DNA from: Candidatus Aminicenantota bacterium
GTDB lineage: Bacteria; Acidobacteriota; Aminicenantia; Aminicenantales; Aminicenantaceae
Length of the DNA stretch: 64,000 bases
Assembly: GCA_016927475.1 (NCBI GenBank)
Contig: JAFGMO010000055.1
Span: 1 to 64,000 of the forward strand
Reading direction: 5' to 3'
Shown one piece after another: positions 8,666 to 17,654 of this stretch. The position numbers were made by a program, and so were the translations under genes. Position 1 is the first letter of the stretch; each line of letters opens with the position of its first letter. Below the pieces are notes generated by a model, which saw only the letters and a list, made by a program, of their open reading frames with translations, had not been told where the DNA came from and did no database searches.

Positions 8666-9637
8666 ATGAAACATAAAGCGGTATTTTTAGGCCTTGGATT
8701 TTTTATTATTTTAATGATGGGCAGTAATGCCCAGCAGGAAAACATCCCTGTTCTCGAAACCCCCTTTTCGAGCCTGAAATCACACGTAATGACACATGAG
8801 ATTTATGCGTCGGGAAATGGACAAGGCACCAATCGAGAAAAGGGAAAAATCGTTTTCTGTTCGGACCGGGACGGCAACAGTGAAATTTACGTGATGAAAG
8901 AGGATGAGGCTGAACAGCGTCGCTTAACAAACAATAATAGCTTTGATGGATATGCGAAATTTTCTTTAGACGGAAAACTGATTGTTTTTCTTTCGGATAG
9001 AAGCGGATCCTATGAAATTTTTATCATGAATTCGGATGGGGCTGATGTGCGGCAAGTCACCTCTTCCATGCCCTATGTCCATTTTCCATCGTTTTCATCG
9101 GATGGTACAAAACTTATTTTCAATTCCAGGGAGAAAGGGGAAACGGTCTTTTTGATCTTGAACCTGTCCGATGGAGCCGCGACAAGGTATTTACCCGGCA
9201 GAACCAATGTCTATCATCCGGCCTGGTCGCCCCTGGGGGATAAAATCGCCTTTGATATCGCAGCGGATAACAATCAGGATATCTATGTTGCCAACACTGA
9301 TGGCAGTAGACTCCTACGGCTGACGGATAATCTCAAGTCGGATTTTTACCCGGCGTGGTCGCCGGATGGAAAACAAATCGCTTTTCAAAGCGGAAGGAAT
9401 CATAATCTGGATATCTGTGTGATGAAAGCGGATGGAAGCCAAAAAAAATACATCACCGAACATAGAGCACTGGATGAATTTCCATCTTGGGGACCGGATA
9501 ACAAACATATTGTTTTTGAATCGAGAAGAACCGGGAAGAAGCAGATCTTCACCATCCGCTCGGATGGAACGGGTCTGAGGCAGATTACCTTCGGTGATTA
9601 CAATAATTCTCATCCGGATTGGAGTAAAGAGCTGTGA
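8666..9637 (+). CDS. Secreted TolB-like beta-propeller protein
   Basis: 323-aa exported protein with signal peptide (about 1-22) and six regular TolB-type repeats of the form IVFCSDRDGNSEIYVM, KLIVFLSDRSGSYEIFIMN, KIAFDIAADNNQDIYVANTDGS, QIAFQSGRNHNLDICVM and HIVFESRRTGKKQIFTI. Its repeats are the canonical TolB/PD40 pattern, unlike the looser blades of its neighbours. The N-terminus (VLETPFSSLKSH...THEIYASG) still resembles a decayed GPYLGQKPPGKTPEIFAPG leader. AAAAGGAG precedes the ATG. The stop overlaps the GTG start of the next gene by 4 bp, so the two are translationally coupled. Confidence 0.85.
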   Translation: MKHKAVFLGLGFFIILMMGSNAQQENIPVLETPFSSLKSHVMTHEIYASGNGQGTNREKGKIVFCSDRDGNSEIYVMKEDEAEQRRLTNNNSFDGYAKFSLDGKLIVFLSDRSGSYEIFIMNSDGADVRQVTSSMPYVHFPSFSSDGTKLIFNSREKGETVFLILNLSDGAATRYLPGRTNVYHPAWSPLGDKIAFDIAADNNQDIYVANTDGSRLLRLTDNLKSDFYPAWSPDGKQIAFQSGRNHNLDICVMKADGSQKKYITEHRALDEFPSWGPDNKHIVFESRRTGKKQIFTIRSDGTGLRQITFGDYNNSHPDWSKEL

Positions 9638-11173
9638 AAAAATATTTTCTCTTATTTTTAATGTTGCTTTTTATATTTGTCTTTTCTATATCTGCAAAGC
9701 AGAAAAAATGGCCGGATCTCAAAAGAGCTTATTTCGGCCAGAAGTCTCCGGGGGAGAATCCGGAACTTTTTATGTTCGGGCTGATAACGACTCTGGATGT
9801 AGAATACTGCATCTCATTTCTGGATCAGGGCAGAGTGTGTGTTTTTGGACGCGACGATATCGGAGTCCAATATACATATTTAAAGGACGGCCGGTGGACG
9901 GAACCTCAAAAACTGCCGTTCGATACGGCCATAGAAGAGTGGAAGCACAATACCGGGCCGGATGATAGAACTCTTTATTTCATGTCCCCCCGTCCGGTCG
10001 GCACCAACGACACTTTTAATGACATGAATATTTATAAAATGGAATGGACGGGATCGGGATGGACCGAGCCGGCGATACTGCCGTTCCTCCCAACTCCGAG
10101 AAATTTCATGAAATCTATACATCCGTTTCATCCGATGGATCGGCCTATTTCCACGGCGGGACATTCAGAAATAAGCCGGATATGAATGACGATATATACC
10201 GAAGCCGGTGCGTGAACGGCGTTGTCCAGGATCAGGAAAGGCTCGAGGAGCCGATCAACACTTCTTATGGCGAATATGACGCCTTTGTGGCTCCCGATGA
10301 TACCTCATGTTCGGCTCAGACCGGCCGGGGGGATACGGCCGGTACGATAGTTATATATGTTTTAAAAAAGAGGATGGAACCTGGTCGCATCCGATGAACA
10401 TGGGAGACAAACTCAATTCCATACGCTGGGAAAACCGGCTGATGGTCACAAGCGATGGAAAATATATGTTTTTTGTCAGCGGCCGCCGGCACGAACTTCT
10501 TAACGATGAATTGGAAAACGGAAGGTACACGAGTGTGACCGGTTTTTACTGGGTCGATGCCGCATTTATTCAAGAACTGAAAAAAAGAATGCTGGGCAGT
10601 TTATGTGCCGCAGAAATCGTATCCAAGGAATATGAAAAATACGGTGTTGAAGCAGCCGTTTGCAAGCTGACGGAGTTGATGTCTGAAGCAGGGGACAGCT
10701 GTCATTTCTCCTATTTTGAACTTTTGATGATATGCCGGGAGATGATTAGGGAAGATAAAATCGACGATGCGGATATATTTTACCAAGCCCTGCTGGATAC
10801 GCTGGAGGAAGACTTCCGGACAACACACGGCTACGGAATGATCTGCATGAAGCACGGCCGCATCTCAAAGGGTTGGAAACTGATGAAAAAGGCCCTGTCT
10901 GAATACCCTGTTGAATTGACGGTGGCTGTCTATATATTGGGAAGTGAACTTCTTAGAATGTCCAGAACGGAAGAAGCCCTGGAAATTATGCGGCTCAATG
11001 CGGGTGAATTTCCCGGCCATTATTTATCGCATTTTGGACTGGCCAGGGCTTATGAAAAGCTTGGGAATGTTGAGCGGGCCATAAAAATCTGCGAAGAAGC
11101 GCTTCAACTCTGCCCTGATTATCATCCCGCGGAAGATTTATTAGATCATTTGAAAAAAAGACTTAACCAGTAA
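9634..11173 (+). pseudogene. Broken PD40 + TPR propeller gene (two frameshifts)
   Basis: Three overlapping frames together rebuild a protein like the one at 277. Frame 1 (GTG start, signal peptide, AYFGQKSPGENPELFMFG) ends its homology near 10085. Frame 2 carries SEKFHEIYTSVSSDGSAYF...EPINTSYGEYDAFVAPDD. Frame 3 (MFGSDRPGGYGRYDSYICF to LKKRLNQ) carries the last blades and the TPR region (LARAYEKLGNVERAIKICEEAL). The first slip is explained by one lost T before CCTCCC. The second needs about 4 missing bases between APDDT and MFGSDRP. Both relative to 277-1851, which has LPEPANSE and APDESFLIFGSD at these places. Confidence 0.82.
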
Positions 11174-11284
11174 AAGAACATTTCTTCAACAGGATACCTT
11201 GAATATGGAGAACGTGTTTTTTTCCTCTCTTTATTGAACCTTTCTTGTCAATTGCCGTAAAAATGGTTGTATAGGAGTGAGCTA

Positions 11285-13249
11285 ATGAGTCCGAAAAAAA
11301 TGATCGTCTCCATTCTAAAATGGGCTGGAAGGGTGTTTGGTATATTGTTGGGGATATTAATGCTGCTTGTTGTTATCGGAATTATCTTTACACCCGACTA
11401 TACGAAAAAAGAAAATCCTGCGGGATACCCGGTCAACAGTATGGAATATTTACCCCTTGATTCCCGGACAAAAATTTGGATCAGTGTCTGGCTGCCGACG
11501 GACCTTCAGCCGGAAGAAACCGTTCCAACGGTGATCGAAACCTCACGGTATGGAACGAAGTGGGATCCCGGCTGGCTTTATAAAGTGCTGCAGACATACG
11601 GATTGCAGCCAGTTATAAACTATGACTCTGCGGAACGGTTTCTAAAAAACGGATATGCCTTTGTTCGAATCCAATCACCGGGTTCCGGTCAATCCAGCGG
11701 ACCCCGGATGGCTGAATACCCCCCTAATGAGATTGATGCCATGGATGTGACGATTGACTGGATAGTCCGTCAGCCGTGGTCCAACAAGCGTGTCGGCGCT
11801 ATGGGCGGTTCTTACTCCGGAACGACGGCCGATGTATGTTGCGCCACCATGAACCCGGCTCTTAAGGCTGTTTATTCCAGCGCGCCTGATTTTGATCCTT
11901 ATACGGTTTTTCGGCCCGGAGGATTGGGCTCAACGGAATTTATCCATACCTGGGTTCGAATGATCCGTTTTATGGATGAAGACAATATATTAGGTTTGAT
12001 GACTCTTTACGAAGAGACCGAAACACTCCCTTTCTGGAAAAAACTTTTTTATAAATCTCTTTTCAAAGGGATAAAAAGACCGAAGGGGAAAGACCTGGCT
12101 GTTTTTAAGCAGGCCATGAAAGATCATAGGGATAATCAGAAACTTTTCGAAGTCCTCGAGGAGATAGAATACAAGGATCATAAATTACCAGGATTTGATT
12201 ATTCCGTAGAAGATATCGCTATGTATCGTTACAAGGAAAAAATTGAGAAAGCTCAGGTTAATACTTATACGCGAGGAGGATGGATGGATGCGGAAGTGGC
12301 TAAAGGGATTCTTCAAAAGTATTTGACTTTTTTAACACCTCAGAAGCTGGTTATCGGTCCGACAGGACATAATCCCGGAAATATCGTTAACCTCTATGGT
12401 GAAAAAGAGAACGAACCGAGCTTTTCTACGGCACCCAGAGAAATATACGAGGATATGTTCGACTTTTTCGACCGATATTTGAAAGAAGATACGGATCAAA
12501 AAGAGAAAAGACGGATCCTTTACTTCACTTATGGTGTAAACAAGTGGAAGGAAACCGGCACCTGGCCGCCTGAGGGGGTTGAGGAAAAGACATGGTATTT
12601 TGGGGACACTCACAGTTTGAAAACAGAATTCCCTCAAAAAAAAGATGGGAGTGATCGATACGTCATCGATTTTTCCGCTACGACCGGAGAGCAAAATCGA
12701 TGGATGACGCAAATGGGGTTGGATGCCCATTATGGAGACCGCAGGGAGGAAGACGGAAAACTTTTGACGTATACGTCAGTGCCTCTTGAAGAAAATCTCG
12801 AGATAACAGGAAGCCCGACGGTTACCTTATACATCTCCTCTACTCACAAGGACGGTGGCTTTCACGTGTATCTGGAAGATGTGTCACCGGAGGGGCGGGT
12901 AACGTATCTCACCGAAGGACTTCTGAGAGCTATTCATAGAAAGACAAAAGATCCCTCACAAGCGCCTTTTGTCCCGCTGGGTGTTTACCACACCTTCAGA
13001 AAAGAAGATGCCGAGCCGTTGATTCCCGGAGAAGTAACCGAGATAGCTTTGACTCTCCTTCCCATGTCCAATGTGTTCCGAAAAGGCCATTCGATAAGGG
13101 TGGCGATTGCCGGACATGATAAGTCCATGAAGGATCGCTGTCACAAAGAAGGCGTTCCGGAAATCACTTTCGAAAGGAATTCAGTTTGTCCTTCACGCAT
13201 CGTTCTGCCCGTCATTCATAACGCAGAGAGTCGACCGGATTGGCTGTAG
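11285..13249 (+). CDS. CocE/NonD (X-Pro dipeptidyl-peptidase S15) family hydrolase
   Basis: 654-aa alpha/beta hydrolase anchored by an N-terminal membrane helix (residues about 15-38). It carries the S15/CocE marks: oxyanion region YAFVRIQSPGSGQSSGP, nucleophile elbow MGGSYSG, later TGHNPGN with the likely catalytic His, and a C-terminal jelly-roll (LEITGSPTVTLYISSTHKDGGFHVYLEDVSP). Family members cleave acyl esters or X-Pro peptides; the substrate here is unknown. The start is the ATG after AGGAGTGAGCTA, not the TTG at 11267. The last about 12 codons (IHNAESRPDWL) run over an antisense permease-tail remnant, so the native C-terminus has probably been replaced. Confidence 0.85.
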   Translation: MSPKKMIVSILKWAGRVFGILLGILMLLVVIGIIFTPDYTKKENPAGYPVNSMEYLPLDSRTKIWISVWLPTDLQPEETVPTVIETSRYGTKWDPGWLYKVLQTYGLQPVINYDSAERFLKNGYAFVRIQSPGSGQSSGPRMAEYPPNEIDAMDVTIDWIVRQPWSNKRVGAMGGSYSGTTADVCCATMNPALKAVYSSAPDFDPYTVFRPGGLGSTEFIHTWVRMIRFMDEDNILGLMTLYEETETLPFWKKLFYKSLFKGIKRPKGKDLAVFKQAMKDHRDNQKLFEVLEEIEYKDHKLPGFDYSVEDIAMYRYKEKIEKAQVNTYTRGGWMDAEVAKGILQKYLTFLTPQKLVIGPTGHNPGNIVNLYGEKENEPSFSTAPREIYEDMFDFFDRYLKEDTDQKEKRRILYFTYGVNKWKETGTWPPEGVEEKTWYFGDTHSLKTEFPQKKDGSDRYVIDFSATTGEQNRWMTQMGLDAHYGDRREEDGKLLTYTSVPLEENLEITGSPTVTLYISSTHKDGGFHVYLEDVSPEGRVTYLTEGLLRAIHRKTKDPSQAPFVPLGVYHTFRKEDAEPLIPGEVTEIALTLLPMSNVFRKGHSIRVAIAGHDKSMKDRCHKEGVPEITFERNSVCPSRIVLPVIHNAESRPDWL

Positions 13250-13262
13250 CGGCGCGGGTCGC
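13212..13262 (-). pseudogene. Tail remnant of an FtsX-type ABC permease gene
   Basis: The minus strand reads RAATANPVDSLRYE followed by TGA. This is the invariant C-terminus of the permease genes elsewhere in the window (AALSNPVDSLRYE at 44163, RAARANPVNSLRYE at 34812). Nothing recognisable precedes it. It overlaps the end of the CocE-type gene on the other strand and marks the left edge of the GC-rich island. Only about 16 codons survive, but the match is exact in its conserved core. Confidence 0.6.
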
Positions 13263-13337
13263 AGCAGATAGTGATTTCTGGGACTGTGTCATAGCCGCCT
13301 ACAATTAACAGATGGGTAACATGGATATCACCGCAGG

Positions 13338-13551
13338 CAGGCCATCGAGTACGCAGCCGCAAAGGTCCTGGGTGTGACGGCCATGAAGAAGGTGACCGCC
13401 GGTACGGACTGGGATGAAGGTTACGTGCACATCCAGGCTCAGGCCCAAGCGGCCTACCTCTTACCTCGAGCAGCCTACCAAATTCAGCTGAAAAGCTCCA
13501 GCGCAAGCACAGGCTCAGACTCAAGCGAGAGATCGCTTACCTCTTCAGTTT
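13338..13551 (+). other. Open stretch without start, GC-rich, unrecognised
   Basis: Between the permease remnant and the methyltransferase, one plus frame stays open for about 70 codons: RQAIEYAAAKVLGVTAMKK, TAGTDWDEGYVHIQAQAQ, then low-complexity Ser-rich sequence to TAA at 13551. The first part is protein-like (helix then beta). It has no start or ribosome site, and I do not recognise the family. Base composition matches the methyltransferase rather than the surrounding genome, so it may be a fragment brought in with it. Confidence 0.25.
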
Positions 13552-14183
13552 AAAAATGAATATGGTATCGCGGGGCAGGAAGGTTTCCATCCGTTCAAGC
13601 TCGAAGCCGCTGTCCTTCATGATGTTCAGCACACTTTCCTTGGAGTAAGCCTCTACTTCCGGGTAACCCATCTTGGGACCGTCCCAGTGCACCAGTATCA
13701 GGCGGCCGCCCTCTTTGAGCGCCGGCTTGATACCGGCCAGCAGTGCCGGGGCGTCCTGGCTTTTGATGACGATATGAATGACATGCAATAAAATCACCAG
13801 GTGGCAGCTGGCGAGCGGAAGCCCGGGATCAGTGTCGCTGATCACCAGGGGGATGATATTGTCAAAGCCGGCTTCCCGGGCTTTACGGGCCAGTGTTTCC
13901 ATGCGATCGCGGCGGATATCGGTGGCATAGACGGTGCCGGTGGGTCCAACGCGTTCGGCCAGGCGCAGGGTCAGGTAACCGGTGCCCGCGCCCACGTCCG
14001 CGACGCACATACCCGGCCTGATGTTGAGCGTGTCGAGTTTTCCGGTTGCTGCCACTCGTCGCGCTTGCTGTAATCGGGCTCCCAGCCCTGCTGTTGCAGA
14101 ACCGCTGCCGGAGTGCTCGCGGCAAGCATGCTCAACAGGAGCCAGGTACTGCATAACCGGCGGTTTTTTGCTGCTGTTTTCAT
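13537..14183 (-). pseudogene. Exported class I SAM methyltransferase, frameshifted
   Basis: The main frame has the SAM-binding motif CVADVGAGTGYLTLRLAE, DIRRDRMETL, PEVEAYSKESVLNIM and ends FIFKLKR. The natural N-terminus lies in another frame: MKTAAKNRRLCSTWLLLSM (signal peptide), GWEPDYSKRDEWQQPE, joining at KLDTLNIRPG. Adding one A to the AAAA run in GAAAACTCGAC restores a single protein of about 214 aa starting at 14183 after AAGGAACAACAAC. The track's 243-aa ORF therefore has a spurious leader. The gene is visibly richer in G+C than its neighbours and is probably horizontally acquired. A sequencing slip is possible. Substrate unknown. Confidence 0.75.
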
Positions 14184-14235
14184 GTTGTTGTTCCTTGCTG
14201 CTGAATAATACGAAATGGATGGATATTGCTTGTGA

Positions 14236-14340
14236 AATAATTGGGGACACAATATCCATTACACTCATTTTTCTGCTGAAAAATCATGTTCAATATTAAT
14301 ATCAAAAATAAGGTAAATGGGTATTGTGTCCCAAATTATT
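14236..14340. mobile_element. 105-bp inverted-repeat element (MITE-like)
   Basis: Two 25-bp arms match at 23 positions when one is reverse-complemented: TTGGGGACACAATATCC on the left and GGGTATTGTGTCCCAA on the right, with outer AATAAT/ATTATT. About 55 bp of A/T-rich sequence lies between them and there is no ORF. The right arm ends on the stop codon of the response regulator. The shape is that of a miniature inverted-repeat element or of transposon ends with the transposase lost. It closes the right side of the GC-rich island. Confidence 0.6.
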
Positions 14341-15059
14341 CATTTATACAAAGGAATGATCTTTTCCAGCCCTTTTTTATAGAATCGTCCTATAGGTATT
14401 GTATCGTCCATAATATGTATTAAGTCATCCTTAATCCGCTCTATCTTTCCCAGAGATACAATATAGGATTTATGCACTCTTACAAAATGTGATTTTGTAA
14501 GCTCTTTTTCCAGGACTTTCATTTTCGCTGTGGCAAGTATGGTTTTTTTTAGGGTGTGAATCTTGACAAAATTTCCATATCCCTCAATATATTTAATATC
14601 CGATAATCTTATTCTGTGTAAATCGCTGCCGCATTTAAGAGTAAAAACATCATCTTGATCTTTTTTTGGTTTATCCTTTTCCTTTATGTCGATATCTTTT
14701 CTTTTTATTCTTTCCTGAACTCTGTTAACTGCTTTTAGAAATCGTTCAAAAGCAATCGGTTTCAAAAGATAATCCACCACTGCGTATTCATATCCTTCTA
14801 GAGCATATTCAGAATAAGCGGTTGTGATAATCACCAATGGGGGATTTGTAAGTGTTTTCAGGAATTCCATTCCGGAAAGTCCGGGCATTTTAATATCCAG
14901 GAAGATAAGATTCACGACCTGTTCATGCAGATATGAAGTTGCTTCCAGGGCATTACGGCATATGTGGGTCAGTTCCAGCGAGGGGAGTGACGCGATGTAT
15001 TTTTCCAGTACTTTTTGCGCCAGTGGTTCATCATCTACGATCATACATCGAATTTTCAT
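14340..15059 (-). CDS. LytTR-family response regulator
   Basis: 239-aa cytoplasmic regulator. The N-terminal receiver domain has acidic residues VDDEP, the phospho-acceptor Asp in LIFLDIKMPGLSG and the conserved Lys in DYLLKPIAF. A charged linker (KRKDIDIKEKDKPKKDQ) follows, then a C-terminal LytTR DNA-binding domain (IRLSDIKYIEGYGNFVKIHT, FVRVHKSYIVSLGKIERI). The start is the ATG two bases after the kinase stop (TAACCATG). The track ORF begins ten codons earlier inside the kinase. With the kinase it forms a LytS/LytR-type two-component system. A nearby target could be the serine hydrolase transcribed the other way at 16275; this is inferred from position only. Confidence 0.92.
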   Translation of the reverse strand: MKIRCMIVDDEPLAQKVLEKYIASLPSLELTHICRNALEATSYLHEQVVNLIFLDIKMPGLSGMEFLKTLTNPPLVIITTAYSEYALEGYEYAVVDYLLKPIAFERFLKAVNRVQERIKRKDIDIKEKDKPKKDQDDVFTLKCGSDLHRIRLSDIKYIEGYGNFVKIHTLKKTILATAKMKVLEKELTKSHFVRVHKSYIVSLGKIERIKDDLIHIMDDTIPIGRFYKKGLEKIIPLYK

Positions 15060-15061
15060 GG

Positions 15062-16075
15062 TTATAAGGTTAATTTCAGTTCCACACAAAAATTATTAGG
15101 ACTGTCCGAGATGTTTAATTCATGTTTGTGTGGATAGAGTAGTAATATTCTCCGTTTGACATTTTCTAGTCCCACTCCTGGCCGTTCTTTGCTCTTGCTG
15201 ATTTCATTTTGAGGTTTGCTGTTTTCAATTCGGAAATAGAGATGTTTCTTTTCCATGGTGATCTCGACATGAATATAACCGTCTTCGATCGATGAACTGA
15301 GACCATGTTTGAAGCTGTTATCTACAAAAGGTATCAGCAGCATAGGTGCGATGGAATGTGAGTTCAGATCACCTTTAACAGAGATCTGTATATCCGCGCT
15401 TTCTGGCAGCCTAAGCGTCTCTAATGAAATATAACTCTTTATGAACTGCACTTCATCTTTTAAAGGAACCCTCTTTTTATTGCTGCTTTCAAGCACATAA
15501 CGCATGAGATCGGATAATTCAATAATAACATTGGGAACTTGCTGAGATTGTTCTAAACTTAAGGAATAAAGGCTGTTCAGAGTGTTGAAAAAAAAATGGG
15601 GGTGGATTTGGGATTTCAGAAGAGCCAGTTCGGTCTGGACCTGTTTATATCTGTCCTCCTGGATGTGGTGCTGCCTTGTCAGTCCTTCCTTAAAATATTT
15701 CATTCCCATAGAGAATACGATAAAAAATATTGCTGTTCCAATACCGGAAGTGTGGGATTCCGGGTCATTGACGATAAAATTGAAAAAAAGCTCAAAACAG
15801 ACGGCTGAAAGACCCACTATGATGATCAAGGAAATCAAGTATAAAGTGTATTTTCTCTTCTCAAAGAAGTGTTTAATCGAAAAAAAATGCAGGTAAACGG
15901 GTATGGGAGCCGGAACGATTATTACTGTGGCTATTTGCAGGGCTGTGTCAAATTTATCAATAAAATAGATGGAAAAAAAGAATGCCATATAGGCCAAAAA
16001 CCAGGTGAGGAGGTGGCGGAGAACTAGAGATCTCGACCAGAGCTTTTTTACTGCCTCTCTGGGAATTTTAATCAT
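15062..16075 (-). CDS. LytS/YehU-type sensor histidine kinase
   Basis: 337-aa membrane kinase. Four hydrophobic helices cover about residues 18-135, then a short coiled segment (YKQVQTELALLKSQ), the His-kinase motif QIHPHFFFNTLNSLYSLS with the phosphorylated His, and a HATPase domain with PMLLIPFVDNSFKHG (N box) and GVGLENVKRRI (G box). There is no periplasmic sensory domain, so sensing must be through the membrane helices. It is followed after 2 bp by its LytTR response regulator. The gap to the divergent serine-hydrolase gene is about 200 bp and holds an inverted repeat AATGACA/TGTCATT. Confidence 0.92.
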   Translation of the reverse strand: MIKIPREAVKKLWSRSLVLRHLLTWFLAYMAFFFSIYFIDKFDTALQIATVIIVPAPIPVYLHFFSIKHFFEKRKYTLYLISLIIIVGLSAVCFELFFNFIVNDPESHTSGIGTAIFFIVFSMGMKYFKEGLTRQHHIQEDRYKQVQTELALLKSQIHPHFFFNTLNSLYSLSLEQSQQVPNVIIELSDLMRYVLESSNKKRVPLKDEVQFIKSYISLETLRLPESADIQISVKGDLNSHSIAPMLLIPFVDNSFKHGLSSSIEDGYIHVEITMEKKHLYFRIENSKPQNEISKSKERPGVGLENVKRRILLLYPHKHELNISDSPNNFCVELKLTL

Positions 16076-16274
16076 GAAGTTAATATATTTTCAGGGAATC
16101 GAAAAATCAAATTCTAAATGACAAATGGCGTTTACATGTTCATGAATGGAGTCTGTCATTAAATGGTGAACAGTGGTCATTCTTGGGTTTGTTTCTCGAT
16201 GCATCTGCCTTATATTATTGGATCAGAAAAAGTGAAAGCACCATGTGTGAAATGCTGCTGAAAGGAGCATAAGA

Positions 16275-17474
16275 ATGATGGGCAAAAAATATTTTATTCT
16301 GGTTTTACTGGTTCTGGCTTTACTGGTCTTTACATCTGCTGTTTATGCAGAAGGAGAGAATAACGTCACTGAGGAAATAACAAAAGAATCTTTAAATAAA
16401 CTAAGTGTTTCGCTCGTAAATAAAATGAAAGAATATCAGATTCCTGGACTTTCCGTGGTGGTTGTAAAAGAGGATAAAGTTTTAATGTGCCGGGGATTTG
16501 GATGGACTGATCTTGAAAAAAGCACTCCTGTGACGGATACAACCGTGTTCTCTATTGGTTCGAGCGCTAAGCCTTTTACAGGCACGCTTATATCTGTGTT
16601 GGTCTCGGACGGGAGCATGGGATGGGACGATCCGATTACGAAGTATCTTCCTTATTTCCATCTAAAAATAAAAAGCGATAATCCCAAAGATCAGGTTTTA
16701 ATTCGTGACCTTTTATCGCATAGAACCGGATTTTTTCATATGAGTTTGATTCAGAAAGCCATAAACTGGGAGCAGGATCCTGATTGGGATCTGAAGAGTG
16801 ATCCCATTCGTTATTCGCGCGAGGCTTTACTTAAAGCTGCCTCTGAATTCGAACCGCAGGAAAATTTCCGGTTAATACATTTATACAGCAATATCAGTAT
16901 GGTGGCAGCCGCAGAGGCATCGGCAAAAGCTGTTGGAATTGAATGGGACATTCTTATGAAAAAAAGGTTATTTGAACCACTGGGCATGACCAAGACGACT
17001 ACATCGATTACTCAGATAAAAGACTTACAGAATGTGGCCAAGGGATATCTATTAGGTGAGGAAGGATGCCTGCCTGTAATGGCCATCAATATGGATGTTG
17101 TCTCTCCCGCCGGTGGAATTAACTCATGCGCCCGGGATATGGGAAATTTTATGAAGCTTTTATTGAGTGGAGGGGTATTTAATGGAAAGCGGCTGATCAA
17201 AAAATCTGAACTGGAAGAGATGTGGACAACTCAGGTCCAAGGTGCGGATATAGGGGGATTAATGCCGGGTGCTAGCTATGGTTTAGGTTGGTTTATACGT
17301 TCTTGGAACGGAAATAAGGTGGTGGAGCATCCCGGAAATGCCCTTGGTTACACAGCAAATATCGCCCTTATACCTGAACTTGGTATCGGTTATGTGATGC
17401 TGTCTAATCTCATGCCGACCCCGATCCTGGGGGAGATAAATGTGATAGTCTGGGAAGCCCTGGGGATACAATGA
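16275..17474 (+). CDS. Class C beta-lactamase-like serine hydrolase (PF00144)
   Basis: 399-aa exported enzyme with signal peptide (about 1-25, ending SAVYAEG). Catalytic landmarks are present: SxxK as SSAK (nucleophile Ser in SIGSSAKPFTG), the YxN motif as YSN in LYSNISMVAA, and the third box as HPGN in VVEHPGNALGY. Length and spacing fit the beta-lactamase/penicillin-binding-protein-related esterase group. Members act as esterases, D-aminopeptidases or peptidoglycan hydrolases, so antibiotic resistance should not be assumed. AAAGGAG precedes ATGATG. It is divergent from the LytS/LytTR pair. Confidence 0.9.
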   Translation: MMGKKYFILVLLVLALLVFTSAVYAEGENNVTEEITKESLNKLSVSLVNKMKEYQIPGLSVVVVKEDKVLMCRGFGWTDLEKSTPVTDTTVFSIGSSAKPFTGTLISVLVSDGSMGWDDPITKYLPYFHLKIKSDNPKDQVLIRDLLSHRTGFFHMSLIQKAINWEQDPDWDLKSDPIRYSREALLKAASEFEPQENFRLIHLYSNISMVAAAEASAKAVGIEWDILMKKRLFEPLGMTKTTTSITQIKDLQNVAKGYLLGEEGCLPVMAINMDVVSPAGGINSCARDMGNFMKLLLSGGVFNGKRLIKKSELEEMWTTQVQGADIGGLMPGASYGLGWFIRSWNGNKVVEHPGNALGYTANIALIPELGIGYVMLSNLMPTPILGEINVIVWEALGIQ

Positions 17475-17654
17475 AGATTGCCAGCTTGGCTGATTTATCT
17501 TATTAAAAATTAACAAAACAAAATTTGTGTTTCCCTGAAGAGTTTTGTTTAGAATTAATTTTTAGGACCGGCTCTTCCCATGAATGTGCACAAAAAGTGG
17601 TCCCATGCCGTTATTATTTATTATCCCGGAAAGACAAAAATATCAAACGATTTT

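Noticed and set aside
16275-17474. Antibiotic-resistance beta-lactamase
   Set aside because: Only the broad PF00144 motifs are present; most such proteins are esterases or peptidases.
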